Assembly (NCBI GenBank): GCA_029560805.1
Contig: JAKQKE010000191.1
Coordinates: 1-32,570 of the forward strand
DNA from: Spirochaetota bacterium
GTDB lineage: Bacteria > Spirochaetota > Spirochaetia > Treponematales > UBA12059
Length of the DNA stretch: 32,570 nucleotides
Direction of reading: 5' to 3'
The translations under genes and the position numbers were made by a program. Position 1 is the stretch's first letter, and each line of letters opens with the position of its first letter. Positions 14,369-22,588 of this stretch are shown piece after piece. The notes beneath the pieces are model-generated. The model saw only the letters and a program-made list of their open reading frames with translations. It made no database searches and was not told the origin of the DNA.

Positions 14369-15611
14369 TCGAGTCGAGCGCCCCGTAGAAGCCCGGCCAG
14401 CTCTTGGACACGCACTCGGCGGCGTCGATGGCCACCGGGCCCGAGCCGGCGAGGGCGGCCACGGCGGCGGCCATCGCTATACGGTGGTCGCCTCGCGACG
14501 ATACCGTCCCGGCGCCCAGGCGGCCGTCGCCCAGGCCGACCACGGTCAGCTCGTCGCCGCTCGCCGCCACCTCGAGCCCGAGCCGGCCGAACTCCTCCGA
14601 CAGCGCGGCGGCCCGGTCGCTCTCCTTGCCGCGCAGCCTGGCGGCCCCGGTCAGCCGGCTCGTCCCTCGGCAACGCGAGGCCAGGGCGACGAGCGGCGGG
14701 AACAGGTCGGGGCAATCGGTCGCGTCGAAGTCGAAGCCGAGGAGGGCGCCGCCGCCGACCCGATAGCCCCCGGGTACGCGCTCGAGCTCTGCCCCGGCCG
14801 CCTCGAGCGCCGTGACGATGGCGCGGTCAGGCTGGCTCGAGCCATGCCTCAGCCCGACCACCTCGAGGTCGCCGCGGCCGGCGACGGCTCCGGCGACCAG
14901 CATGAAGGCAGCGCCGCTCCAGTCCCCCTCGACCTCGTACTCGGCCGCCCGGTACGGCGTTCCGGCTATCCGTATCTCGGTCCCGTCGCGCTCGGCCTCG
15001 GCGCCGAAGGCGCGCATCACCTCGAAGGTCAGCTCGACGTAGCCTCCGCTCGCGAGCCGCTCGACCGACACCGTCGACTCACCGCCGGCCATGGCCAGGG
15101 CCATCACGAGTCCGGTGACGAACTGCGAGCTCGCCGAGCCGTCGACCCGTACGCGGCCCGGCCGGAGCGGCCCGCGCAGCCTGACCGGCGGCAGCCCGCC
15201 GCTCGTCGAGCAGCGCACGCCGAGGGCCTCGAGGGCGTCGGCGACCATCGCAACCGAGCGCGAGGCCAGGGAGCCCTCGGCCCGCAGCTCCACGTCGACC
15301 GGCAGCAGGGCCGCGATAGCCGAGAACATGCGCAGGCACAGGCCCGACTCGCCGCAGGAGGCGACGACGATTCCGGGGGCGGCCGAAAGGCCGCCCCGCA
15401 CGACGACCCGGTCGTCGTAGCGCGTGACCGAGGCGCCGAGGGCCTCGGCTACGCGGTAGGCGGCGATCGCGTCGGCGCAGAGGCTCGGGTTCGTTATGGT
15501 CGAGACCCCGTCGGCCATGGCGGCGCAGGCTACGGCGCGCTGCATGGCGCTCTTGGACGGCGGGGCGACGACGCGCCCGGCCACCATGGACGGGCTAACG
15601 GAGCGCTTCAC
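14358..15611 (-). CDS. aroA: 3-phosphoshikimate 1-carboxyvinyltransferase (EPSP synthase)
   Basis: A 417-residue enzyme transferring enolpyruvyl from PEP to shikimate 3-phosphate, the sixth shikimate step. Visible landmarks are VAPPSKSAMQRAVA, DGSASSQFVTGLVMA, the catalytic region EGDWSGAAFML, LRGKESDR and GDHRIAMA. The PEP-site loop that reads LGNAGTAMRPL in E. coli is CGESGLCLRMF here. The Arg is kept but the Pro after it is absent, a divergent subclass whose inhibitor response cannot be predicted by eye. The start is GTG at 15611, because it retains the first strand and has GGAGG 6 nt before it; the alternative ATG at 15587 would cut the N-terminus. It overlaps aroK by 17 bp. Confidence 0.93.
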   Translation of the reverse strand: MKRSVSPSMVAGRVVAPPSKSAMQRAVACAAMADGVSTITNPSLCADAIAAYRVAEALGASVTRYDDRVVVRGGLSAAPGIVVASCGESGLCLRMFSAIAALLPVDVELRAEGSLASRSVAMVADALEALGVRCSTSGGLPPVRLRGPLRPGRVRVDGSASSQFVTGLVMALAMAGGESTVSVERLASGGYVELTFEVMRAFGAEAERDGTEIRIAGTPYRAAEYEVEGDWSGAAFMLVAGAVAGRGDLEVVGLRHGSSQPDRAIVTALEAAGAELERVPGGYRVGGGALLGFDFDATDCPDLFPPLVALASRCRGTSRLTGAARLRGKESDRAAALSEEFGRLGLEVAASGDELTVVGLGDGRLGAGTVSSRGDHRIAMAAAVAALAGSGPVAIDAAECVSKSWPGFYGALDSIRA

Positions 15612-16125
15612 GGATGGCCTCCGCCAGCATGGCCGGGCGCATGCCGTCCGACTGGACGGCTATCGCGGCGCATTCATCGTACCAGGCCCTCCTGCGCTCA
15701 TAGAGACGACGGAGCCCAGCCTCGACATCGCCGGACAGGAGCGGCCGGCCTGAACCGAGACTTCGGGCAGCGGCCGCCGCCGGATCCACCTTGATCCAGA
15801 CGGTGACGAAGCGCTCACGAAGGACGGAACGGTTCTCGGGTAGCTCGACGGTGCCGCCGCCGGTGGCCAGCACCACGGGCTCGCCAGCGGCGACGCCAGC
15901 GGCAACGTGCTCGAGGGCCACGCGCTCCCGCCGCCGGAAGCCGTCCTCTCCCTCGTCCTCGAACAGGGCCGGGATCGACCGCCCGGCTTCCCGTTCGACG
16001 CGCTCGTCCAGGTCGACGAAGGGCATGCCGAGCAAGTCGGCCAGGAGGACACCGGAACTGGTCTTGCCGGAGGCCGGCAGGCCCACGAGGGCGACGCCAA
16101 GCTCCCGATACGATCGTTTCTCCAT
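15595..16125 (-). CDS. aroK: Shikimate kinase
   Basis: A 176-residue kinase phosphorylating the 3-hydroxyl of shikimate, the fifth pathway step. Walker A is GLPASGKTSSG (about 15-25), preceded by ELGVALV. The shikimate-binding DLDERVEREAGRSI follows, then FRRRERVALE, the GGG loop LATGGGTVE (about 91-99), and the lid Arg region GSGRPLL. The ATG at 16123-16125 is preferred over longer upstream frames, which would add Arg/Pro-rich non-conserved residues. No Shine-Dalgarno is present; TAAGAT ends 5 nt before the ATG, suggesting a leaderless message. It is cotranscribed with aroA (17-bp overlap). Confidence 0.93.
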   Translation of the reverse strand: MEKRSYRELGVALVGLPASGKTSSGVLLADLLGMPFVDLDERVEREAGRSIPALFEDEGEDGFRRRERVALEHVAAGVAAGEPVVLATGGGTVELPENRSVLRERFVTVWIKVDPAAAAARSLGSGRPLLSGDVEAGLRRLYERRRAWYDECAAIAVQSDGMRPAMLAEAIREALR

Positions 16126-16130
16126 GCCGC

Positions 16131-16136
16131 ATCTTA
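16131..16136 (-). promoter_or_regulatory. -10-like TAAGAT before aroK
   Basis: On the minus strand TAAGAT is followed by 5 nt and the aroK ATG. It lies in the 49-bp gap after the lipoprotein gene. The -35 is not convincing. Confidence 0.4.
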
Positions 16137-16174
16137 TCCGGCGCGAGTCCCGTCGGTCTAGGCCGTGCCCCGGC

Positions 16175-17209
16175 TCAAGGCGCGTAGACCTCGTCGGCAT
16201 TGGCGGAGCCGAGCGAAGCGCCCTTGGTCGGAACGACGTGCCAGTCGGCGCCCGAGTCGCTGTCGCCCGACGACGATGAGCGGCAGACGCTGCGGGTGCT
16301 CGTCGTGCCCGCCGACCTGGCGCAGTCCTCCGGCCTGGGCGGATCGGAACCGACCCAGGCTCCTGCCGCGACGACCGCCGCGACCCGGTCGCGCAGGGCC
16401 GCAGACCCGAAGCCGCCGTAGGCGGTATCGGAATCGGCGAAACGCTCGCTGTAGGGCACCGCGTCGAGCATGGCGCCATGAGGCGACGAACAGAGGGCGA
16501 CCACGCCGTTCTTGCCGGGCAGGGCGCCGTCGCCGCCGCGGCACCAGAGGTCCCAGGCTGAAGCGCTCGCGTCGAGGCCAGCCGACTCGTCCTTGGCCGT
16601 CGACTCGTCGACCTCGCCGGCCACGCCCTGAGGCTTCAGGTGCAGCACGACGTAGTCTCCGGCGGCCACGGCGAGCGGCGGGAACACGTAGCGGCAGGCG
16701 TAGTCCATCGGCGAGCCGACGAAGAAGGCCAGACCGGCGCAGTCGCCGCCCCGCGCCACGTAGAACTCGACCGCGTCCGGGTGGGTCGCCGAGCCCTCGG
16801 TAACGAGCTCGTTGATCAGCATGGCCGGTGGGTCCGGATTGTGGCCCCAGTACGGCAGCGCGAAGCCGGACAGGTTGCCCGCCGCGTCGGCGACGACGCC
16901 GGACACCGAGTAGGCCACGCCCGGCGCCTGGGCGCCGTCGAGCAGCACCCTGACTGAACGGCCGTCTTCGCCCAAGGCGACCGACGCCACCGCCGGCCCT
17001 GGATACGAGACGAAGCCGGGTTCGGCCCCGGCGATGTCCTCGTCGAAGCCGATCGATACTTCGGACGGGCCGATGGGCCCCCAGGACGCCACGGCCGGCG
17101 GCCGGAGGTCGTCGGCCGAGAACCGTTCCAGCGCCGGCTCCGGTACGCACGAGGCCAGGAACGACAGCCCGGCGACGGCGCCCGCGACGCGATGCGCGAT
17201 ATGAACCAT
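16175..17209 (-). CDS. Lipoprotein with Ig-like and lamin-tail (LTD) domains
   Basis: A 344-residue exported protein. The N-terminus MVHIAHRVAGAVAGLSFLASC has a basic/hydrophobic signal and a lipobox (LASC), so it should be lipid-anchored after cleavage. Residues ~35-115 resemble a bacterial Ig-like domain of the SbsA type (VSIGFDEDIAG ... GVAYSVSGVVADAAGN). From ~120 the segment PPAMLINELVTEGS followed by HPDAVEFYVARGG and ending VPTKGASLGSAN matches a lamin-tail domain, here with a long Ser/Asp-rich insertion. Six or more cysteines suggest disulfides. The ATG at 17209 has GGGAGG 6 nt upstream. Function is unknown; LTD domains often occur in surface nucleases or adhesins, but no nuclease motif is seen. 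Confidence 0.72.
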   Translation of the reverse strand: MVHIAHRVAGAVAGLSFLASCVPEPALERFSADDLRPPAVASWGPIGPSEVSIGFDEDIAGAEPGFVSYPGPAVASVALGEDGRSVRVLLDGAQAPGVAYSVSGVVADAAGNLSGFALPYWGHNPDPPAMLINELVTEGSATHPDAVEFYVARGGDCAGLAFFVGSPMDYACRYVFPPLAVAAGDYVVLHLKPQGVAGEVDESTAKDESAGLDASASAWDLWCRGGDGALPGKNGVVALCSSPHGAMLDAVPYSERFADSDTAYGGFGSAALRDRVAAVVAAGAWVGSDPPRPEDCARSAGTTSTRSVCRSSSSGDSDSGADWHVVPTKGASLGSANADEVYAP

Positions 17210-17294
17210 AATGATCCTCCCGTCGACCATCTACGCCGTAAGGATCGCCCGCGCTTGCATCCAGTATCGAATTGTCTGATAGTCATAGCGGTCG

Positions 17295-17313
17295 CTTGTA
17301 CAAGTCATATGCT
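17295..17313 (+). promoter_or_regulatory. Palindrome and -10-like box before the chemoreceptor gene
   Basis: CTTGTACAAG at 17295-17304 is a perfect 10-bp palindrome. It runs into TACAAGTCATATGCT (17299-17313), which ends in a -10-like TATGCT (17308-17313). The 15-mer matches 13 of 15 bases of the one at 7128-7142, which also ends in a -10 box. A shared operator is possible. Confidence 0.4.
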
Positions 17314-17325
17314 ATCGACGATAGG

Positions 17326-19545
17326 ATGGCCATGAGAACGATCAAGAGCAAGATGCTCGTCTATCTGATGAGTTCCGCCTTCATAGTGATCTCGGCGGGG
17401 CTCGCCTTCCTCGGATACCGTATCGTCGGCCTGCTCAACGACTACGCCTACCAGGCGGCGGCCCAGCATGCCCGAGAAGGCGCGGCCCTCGTCGAGGATA
17501 GCTTCAAGCCCGCGGGCGAGACGCTCAGGGTGACGGCCCGCCTCCTCGAGGTACTCAAGGCCGAGGGTCGGACCGACCGCGAGCTGCTCCAGCCGGTCTT
17601 CCTCGAGACGCTGCGCCTGCACGAATCCCTCGTCGCGCTATGGGTTCTGTTCGAGCCGGACGCCTGGGACGGACGCGACGCGGAGTTCGCGAACACAGGC
17701 GGCTACGACGAGCTCGGCAACTACGCCGTCTGGGCCCATCGCGACGGCTCCGGCGAGACCGTGGTCTCCATTGACGCCTGGGGATCGGATAGCTACGAGG
17801 AGGACTACTACGCAGGCCCGATGGCCGCCGGAGGCCTCTGGTACTCCGAGCCCTACGACGAGGAGCTGGAGGACGGCGTGTCCGTCTCCATGATGACCCT
17901 CGCCGCGCCCATCCGCGGGCCCGCTGGCGAGGCCATGGGCGTCGTCGGCATGGACTTCCCGATATCCTTCCTGAACGGCATCCTCGAGACGGTCGACGAG
18001 CGGAGCGGCGGCTACTCGTCGCTGGCCACCTACGAGGGGCTGATCCTGGCGGACACCCTGTTCGACGCGTCCGGCTCGTATCTTTCGGACGCCCAGTCGG
18101 CCGACACGGTCTCGGCGGCCTCCGCCATGCTATCGGGCGACGAGTCGGCGGTTCCCTTCGTCGAGGCGGAGCTGCGCGGCGACAGGACCCTGCAGATGCT
18201 CGCCTCGGTCTCGGTCGGCGAGGGACTCGCGCCGTGGCTGTACATCGTATCCATCTCCAAGGCCCTGATCCTGAAGACACCCGCCCAGGTCAGCGTCTTC
18301 CTGCTCATCGTGCTGGTATCCGTGCTACTCGTGGAGGGGGCGCTGATCGTAGCCATCTCGGGCAGGATCAGCCGGCCGCTGGTCGAGCTACGCAACACCT
18401 TCGAGATAATAGCGACGGGCGACCTACGCCCGGAGCTACACATCCGTAACCGCGACGAGACGGGCCAGCTGGCCAGCGGTTTCAACAAGCTGACCCTCAC
18501 CCTGAGCGAGCTGCTCGGCGGGCTCAAGGGCGACGTCGGCCGGCTGGCCGACAGCGCCACCACGCTCGTCGAGGAGATGCGCAGGACCGGCGGCTCCTTC
18601 GACGACACCGAGGCAGCGATACGCAGCGTCACCGAGCGCGGCGACGACGTCGCCCGGGCCATCGAGAAGGCGAACGCGTCGGTCAGGCGCATCGTCGCGA
18701 GCATACGCAGCCTCGAGCGAAGCTCCAAGGCCGAGTCGGCCATGATCCAGGAGTCGGTTTCGGCGATAGAAGCCATGCTGGCCAGGATAGAGAAGGTGAC
18801 CGACAGCGTCATCAAGGCCAACGAGTACTACGGCGCGCTCAACGAGACCTCCGGCGTCGGGGCCACCCTGCTCGCCGACGTCATCCAGAAGATCAAGCTG
18901 GTCTACGGCCAGTCCGAGACCCTCCTGGAGACGAACAGCATCATCGCCGGCATCGCCGCCGAGACGAACCTCCTGGCGATGAACGCCGCCATCGAGGCGG
19001 CCCACGCCGGCGAGTCGGGCAAGGGCTTCGCGGTCGTGGCGGACGAGATACGCAAGCTGTCGGCGAGCACGAGCGAGCAGTCGAAGAGCATCAAGGGAAT
19101 GCTCGCCGAGGTGGCCGGCACGATAGGCGATATTGCCGAGTCGTCCCGCGAGGCGGGGTCGAACTTCGACGGCATACGCGACCTGATACGCACGGTCACG
19201 AGGCTCGAGGAGGAGATCAGGCAGGCGATGGAGGAGCAGAACGCCGGCTCCAACCGCATCCTATCGTCCCTCGACTCGATGAAACAGGCGTCCAGGGCGA
19301 TGGATGGCGAGGCCGAGGCCGTCGCCGACATAGCGGGCCAGATATCGCTCGAGACCGAGGCCCTGACCCGCTACTCGACGAATATCCAGGAGAGCATCTC
19401 GGGCGTCGGGACCTGCGCGGCCAGCATCCGCCAGGCGGTGGCCAAGGCCGAGGAGCTGACGACGATGAACAAGGCGAGCATCGACCGCATGGACGAGCGG
19501 CTCGGGGTGTTCAGGCTCAAGGGCGAAGCGGACGAGCCGGCCTAG
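17326..19545 (+). CDS. Methyl-accepting chemotaxis protein (dCache-type)
   Basis: A 739-residue transmembrane chemoreceptor. TM1 is at about 9-38. A ~280-residue extracytoplasmic domain with dCache-like features follows (WDGRDAEFANTGGYDELGNY, then VVGMDFPISFL). TM2 is at about 320-343 and HAMP at about 344-395 (SGRISRPLVELRNTFEIIATGDL). A long helical signalling domain has the conserved tip ETNLLAMNAAIEAAHAGESGKGFAVVADEIRKLS (546-579). It should relay a ligand signal to CheA/CheW at the pole. No C-terminal CheR-docking pentapeptide is obvious. Starts at 17326 or 17332 (ATG GCC ATG) are equally possible, and no strong Shine-Dalgarno is seen. Its stop shares CTAG with the convergent GH18-like gene. 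Confidence 0.94.
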   Translation: MAMRTIKSKMLVYLMSSAFIVISAGLAFLGYRIVGLLNDYAYQAAAQHAREGAALVEDSFKPAGETLRVTARLLEVLKAEGRTDRELLQPVFLETLRLHESLVALWVLFEPDAWDGRDAEFANTGGYDELGNYAVWAHRDGSGETVVSIDAWGSDSYEEDYYAGPMAAGGLWYSEPYDEELEDGVSVSMMTLAAPIRGPAGEAMGVVGMDFPISFLNGILETVDERSGGYSSLATYEGLILADTLFDASGSYLSDAQSADTVSAASAMLSGDESAVPFVEAELRGDRTLQMLASVSVGEGLAPWLYIVSISKALILKTPAQVSVFLLIVLVSVLLVEGALIVAISGRISRPLVELRNTFEIIATGDLRPELHIRNRDETGQLASGFNKLTLTLSELLGGLKGDVGRLADSATTLVEEMRRTGGSFDDTEAAIRSVTERGDDVARAIEKANASVRRIVASIRSLERSSKAESAMIQESVSAIEAMLARIEKVTDSVIKANEYYGALNETSGVGATLLADVIQKIKLVYGQSETLLETNSIIAGIAAETNLLAMNAAIEAAHAGESGKGFAVVADEIRKLSASTSEQSKSIKGMLAEVAGTIGDIAESSREAGSNFDGIRDLIRTVTRLEEEIRQAMEEQNAGSNRILSSLDSMKQASRAMDGEAEAVADIAGQISLETEALTRYSTNIQESISGVGTCAASIRQAVAKAEELTTMNKASIDRMDERLGVFRLKGEADEPA

Positions 19546-20531
19546 TCTCGGCCCACGCCCTTCCATACGGCCGGGTCCTCCTGGCCGAGGCGCCAGAACG
19601 CTACCGCCCGGACGCCCGAGTCGCGGTAGAGCCGCATCCGCTCGAGCAGGGATTCGGCGTCGTCGTAGTACACGTCGACGTTGACCGTCTCCTGGTACCG
19701 GACGCGCGGGATGCCGCTCTCGCGGAAGAACACGCCGATGCCCTTTTCCGCAATCAGCTCCTCGACCGCCGAGTACTTGAGCGCCCGGTTCGTACGCCGG
19801 TCTCCCCAGGCCCGGCCGTAGAACGGCAGCCCCATCACGAGCCGATCGACCGGCACGACGGAACGGGCATAGGCGGCCACGGACCGGCACCAGTCCATGG
19901 AAGCCACCGGCCCCGGCTCGCTCGTGCTCCAGTGCTCGTCGTAGGCCATCACGACGATACGGTCGGCGACGGCCGCTAGCCTGGCGTAGCCGAGCGCGTC
20001 TCCGGCTGCGGACAGCCTGGCCGGGACCGCGACGCTCAGGATCCTGGGGCCGAGGCCCGCCTTGAGCTGCCCGAGGAAGGTCACGAAGTTATCGCGGTCT
20101 CTGACCGGTATCGCCTCGAAGTCTATCTGCACGCCGTCGAAGGGCTCGGCCGCCGCGACGATGGCGTCGACGAGGGCCGCCCGTATCGGGAAGGCCGGGT
20201 CGAGGCAGAAGTGCGTCAGCGAGTAGCTGCCTATCTCGGCCACCACGAGGTGTTTCCGCCCAGGGAACGACGATACCGACGCGGCCGGCGGCACCCCGAC
20301 GAGCTCGCCGTACGCGTTGATCTCCGCGCTGAATAGGCACAGGTCGGTAATAGGCAGGCCGGCGCCGAGGAAACGCTCCTCGCCGCGCATCAGATAGGCC
20401 CAGACCTCGCGGAAGGCTACCCCACCGGGCTCCGCTCCTCCGGCCAGGGGCTGGGCGCCCGCCGCGACCGCCGACAGGCCGAGAGCGCAGAGGGCCAGCG
20501 CGCGGAGCCCCGTGGCGATCGATCCCCTCAC
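19542..20531 (-). CDS. Secreted GH18-family-like glycosidase (YaaH/chitinase superfamily)
   Basis: A 329-residue protein with an N-terminal signal peptide (hydrophobic run LRALALCALGLSAVAAGAQ, cut near AGA-QP), so it is likely periplasmic or secreted. The GH18 barrel is shown by FDGVQIDFEAIP (catalytic Glu139), then VVMAYDEHW, VMGLPFYGRAW and the final VAFWRLGQED. The catalytic motif reads DxxQxDxE instead of DxxDxDxE; the Asp next to Glu and the Glu are kept, as in spore-germination YaaH-like enzymes that act on peptidoglycan-type sugars. The start is GTG at 20531, 7 nt after the stop of the upstream gene; the longer frame would have no signal peptide at its N-terminus. It is co-oriented with the coiled-coil protein. 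Confidence 0.82.
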   Translation of the reverse strand: MRGSIATGLRALALCALGLSAVAAGAQPLAGGAEPGGVAFREVWAYLMRGEERFLGAGLPITDLCLFSAEINAYGELVGVPPAASVSSFPGRKHLVVAEIGSYSLTHFCLDPAFPIRAALVDAIVAAAEPFDGVQIDFEAIPVRDRDNFVTFLGQLKAGLGPRILSVAVPARLSAAGDALGYARLAAVADRIVVMAYDEHWSTSEPGPVASMDWCRSVAAYARSVVPVDRLVMGLPFYGRAWGDRRTNRALKYSAVEELIAEKGIGVFFRESGIPRVRYQETVNVDVYYDDAESLLERMRLYRDSGVRAVAFWRLGQEDPAVWKGVGRD

Positions 20532-20538
20532 GGCCGCC

Positions 20539-22368
20539 CTACTCGGCCCAGGCGGAGAAGTCGGAGAACGAACCGCCGGCGCCGAGGGTCCGTAGCGACA
20601 CGGTGGCGCCCGAGTCACGGCCGAAGAAGGTCTTGTAGACGATGCGCAGGACGCCATCGACGGAGACGGCGATGAATTCGGCAGCGGGGTCGTAGAGTAC
20701 CTCGACCGTGCGCCAAGCCTCGATGCCGTCGGACAGTTCCGCGTCGAACATGCGCTCCATCACCACGTCGTCGTCAGATCGGTACAGTTGCAGGTAGGTG
20801 GCGTCGTCGCCGCGGGCCGCCCGGTCGCGCGTGAACCACACGAGAAGGCTCCGCCCCTCGCCGTAGCCGTGGCGCTTCTTCACGTCCTCGACATAGAGGT
20901 GCAGACCGACGCCGACCCAGCCGTCGCCGGTCGAGCGCGCCTTGAAGCGGTACAGCGTGGCGGCCTGGCCCTGGGCCAGCGGCATCTCCAGCCGGGAGAA
21001 GTACTGCTTCGGGTCGGTCTGGCTCGCGACCTGGCCGGCTAGCTTCCAGGCCCCCATCCGCGCCGCCGAGCCGTCGAAGCCCGAGCGCAGCGATCTGGTA
21101 AAGCGAGACGAGTCGATGGCCCAGCCGGACAGGTAGCCGCCGGACGGCGCCGGCCTCGCTACGGTGGACGGCCCAGGCGTCGCGGCCGGGACCGGAGCTG
21201 CTACGATGGCTCCGCTCGCCTTGGCGTCGGCCAGGGCCCGCTCGAGCTCGGCCTTCGTTTCATCGAGGATGCGCTCGGTGGCCAGGCGCATCGCGTCGGA
21301 GGCGTCGCGCGTGGCGACCGCCGCGTCCCTCGTCGCTACGGCCGCGTCGCGCTCGGCGCTCAGCTCGGCCACCCTCGCCTCCAGGGCGGCTATCGTCGCG
21401 GCCGAGGCCTCACCGCCGTCGTCACGAACGGGGGCGGCCGTGGGCGCTACGGTTGCGACGGGCGCCGCCCGCTCGGTCGACTCGTAGAGCGTCGACTCGG
21501 CCTCGGCCAGCGCGGCCCTCGCCTCGGCGAGCTCGGAGTCGAGCGAGGCGATGCGCGCGTCCAGCTCGGCGACGCTCGCGTCCCGTTCGACGAGCAGGGC
21601 GTCCTTCTCGGCCAGCGACGCGTCTTTTTCAGCTATCGTCGCGTCCTTCTCCGCGAGCGAGGCGTCCTTCTCGGATAGCAACGCGTCTTTCTCGGCCAGT
21701 AGCGCGTCCTTCTCGATCAGCGCGGCACCGAGCGCGTCGTCGTCCAGCTCGACGAGGGCCAGGCGGGCCTCGGCGTCGGCCAACCTGGCGCCCTCTTCGG
21801 CTAATTGGGCCCCGATGGCGTCCAATCGGGCGTCCGCATCGGCCAATTCGGCTTCCTTGGCGGCCAGCTCGGCTTCAAGCCGCTCTAGCTCCGACTCCAG
21901 CTCTCCCGTGCGCAGTCTATAGTACTCGGCCTCGTCGGCCGCCTGGGCGAGCGCTAGGTTTTCGGCGCGTAGCTCGTTGATCTCCTCGTAGAGGGAGTCG
22001 CGCTCGGCGAGTAGCCGCATGATCTCCGCCATGAGCGCTTCCTCGGCCTCGCCGGCTTCGGCTATCGGCTCCACGGCCGGTTCGGCTATCGGCTCGGCTA
22101 TCGGCTCGGCCCCCGCCTCGGGTACAGGCTCCGCGGCCGGCTCCGGCACGGCGTCCGTGGCCAGCGACTCGAGAGCCTCGTCCCCCGTAGGGGCCTCGTC
22201 GCCGGCATCATCGCCCGTATCGTCGGGGCTCAGGCCGAAGATATCGTAGGCGCTCTGGACGGAAGCCTCTCCGCCAGAACCTGAGTCCTGAGCCCACACG
22301 ACCCCGAGGGCGACGATGCCGAAGGCGGCGATGCCCAGGGCGAGGATATACGAACGACGATTGCGCAT
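20539..22368 (-). CDS. Secreted coiled-coil protein with C-terminal LamG-like domain
   Basis: A 609-residue protein of no named family. Residues 1-27 form a signal peptide (ILALGIAAFGIVALGVVWAQ). Residues ~45-108 are acidic and carry PEPAAEP/IAEPIAEP repeats, likely an extended spacer. Residues ~110-320 are a long coiled coil with at least eight exact heptads of the EKDALLA/EKDASLA type (about 218-273). A second helical part follows around 325-390. The last ~200 residues (from about 405) look like a jelly-roll, concanavalin/LamG-like domain (YRFKARSTGDGWVGVGLHLYVEDV ... VLYDPAAEFIAVSVDG). The ATG has GAGAGGAG upstream. It precedes the GH18-like gene by 7 nt, suggesting a joint cell-envelope role. 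Confidence 0.72.
   Translation of the reverse strand: MRNRRSYILALGIAAFGIVALGVVWAQDSGSGGEASVQSAYDIFGLSPDDTGDDAGDEAPTGDEALESLATDAVPEPAAEPVPEAGAEPIAEPIAEPAVEPIAEAGEAEEALMAEIMRLLAERDSLYEEINELRAENLALAQAADEAEYYRLRTGELESELERLEAELAAKEAELADADARLDAIGAQLAEEGARLADAEARLALVELDDDALGAALIEKDALLAEKDALLSEKDASLAEKDATIAEKDASLAEKDALLVERDASVAELDARIASLDSELAEARAALAEAESTLYESTERAAPVATVAPTAAPVRDDGGEASAATIAALEARVAELSAERDAAVATRDAAVATRDASDAMRLATERILDETKAELERALADAKASGAIVAAPVPAATPGPSTVARPAPSGGYLSGWAIDSSRFTRSLRSGFDGSAARMGAWKLAGQVASQTDPKQYFSRLEMPLAQGQAATLYRFKARSTGDGWVGVGLHLYVEDVKKRHGYGEGRSLLVWFTRDRAARGDDATYLQLYRSDDDVVMERMFDAELSDGIEAWRTVEVLYDPAAEFIAVSVDGVLRIVYKTFFGRDSGATVSLRTLGAGGSFSDFSAWAE
21550..21717 (-). repeat. 21-bp heptad-encoding tandem repeats
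   Basis: About eight consecutive 21-bp units within the coiled-coil gene each encode a heptad of the E-K/R/L-D-A-x-x-A type. Third-position differences between units show that they are not a recent perfect duplication. They form a regular, strongly charged coiled coil. The limits are approximate. Confidence 0.7.
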
Positions 22369-22588
22369 GAGTCGGCTCCTCTCGGGACGGGCGGACCCTC
22401 GCGGGATGCCCCTGCTTCAGTATCGGCCTGGAACGCCCCGTCGTTTAGCCGCTATCCTAGGTTCCGGGACCGCTACCTCGGGGACCGCTTCATCGGGTAC
22501 CGCCTGCGGATAATCGACGAGATACGGACTGAAGGGGGCATCGCCCAGATCGAGCGTCCATGGTAGGATGGCGGGCGGAGGACGGAAC
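22369..22588. other. 220-bp intergenic region before rpiB
   Basis: Divergent promoter region. It contains imperfect direct repeats of GGGACCGCT (about 22466 and 22481, with a degenerate third copy GGTACCGCC near 22496). A -10-like TAGGAT lies at 22563-22568 before rpiB. No gene is supported here; short open frames lack ribosome-binding sites and conserved features. Confidence 0.5.

Noticed and set aside
14484-15794. Long plus-strand open frame (436 codons) over aroA and aroK
   Set aside because: Antisense shadow typical of GC-rich DNA. Both genes beneath it have clear conserved motifs; the shadow has none.
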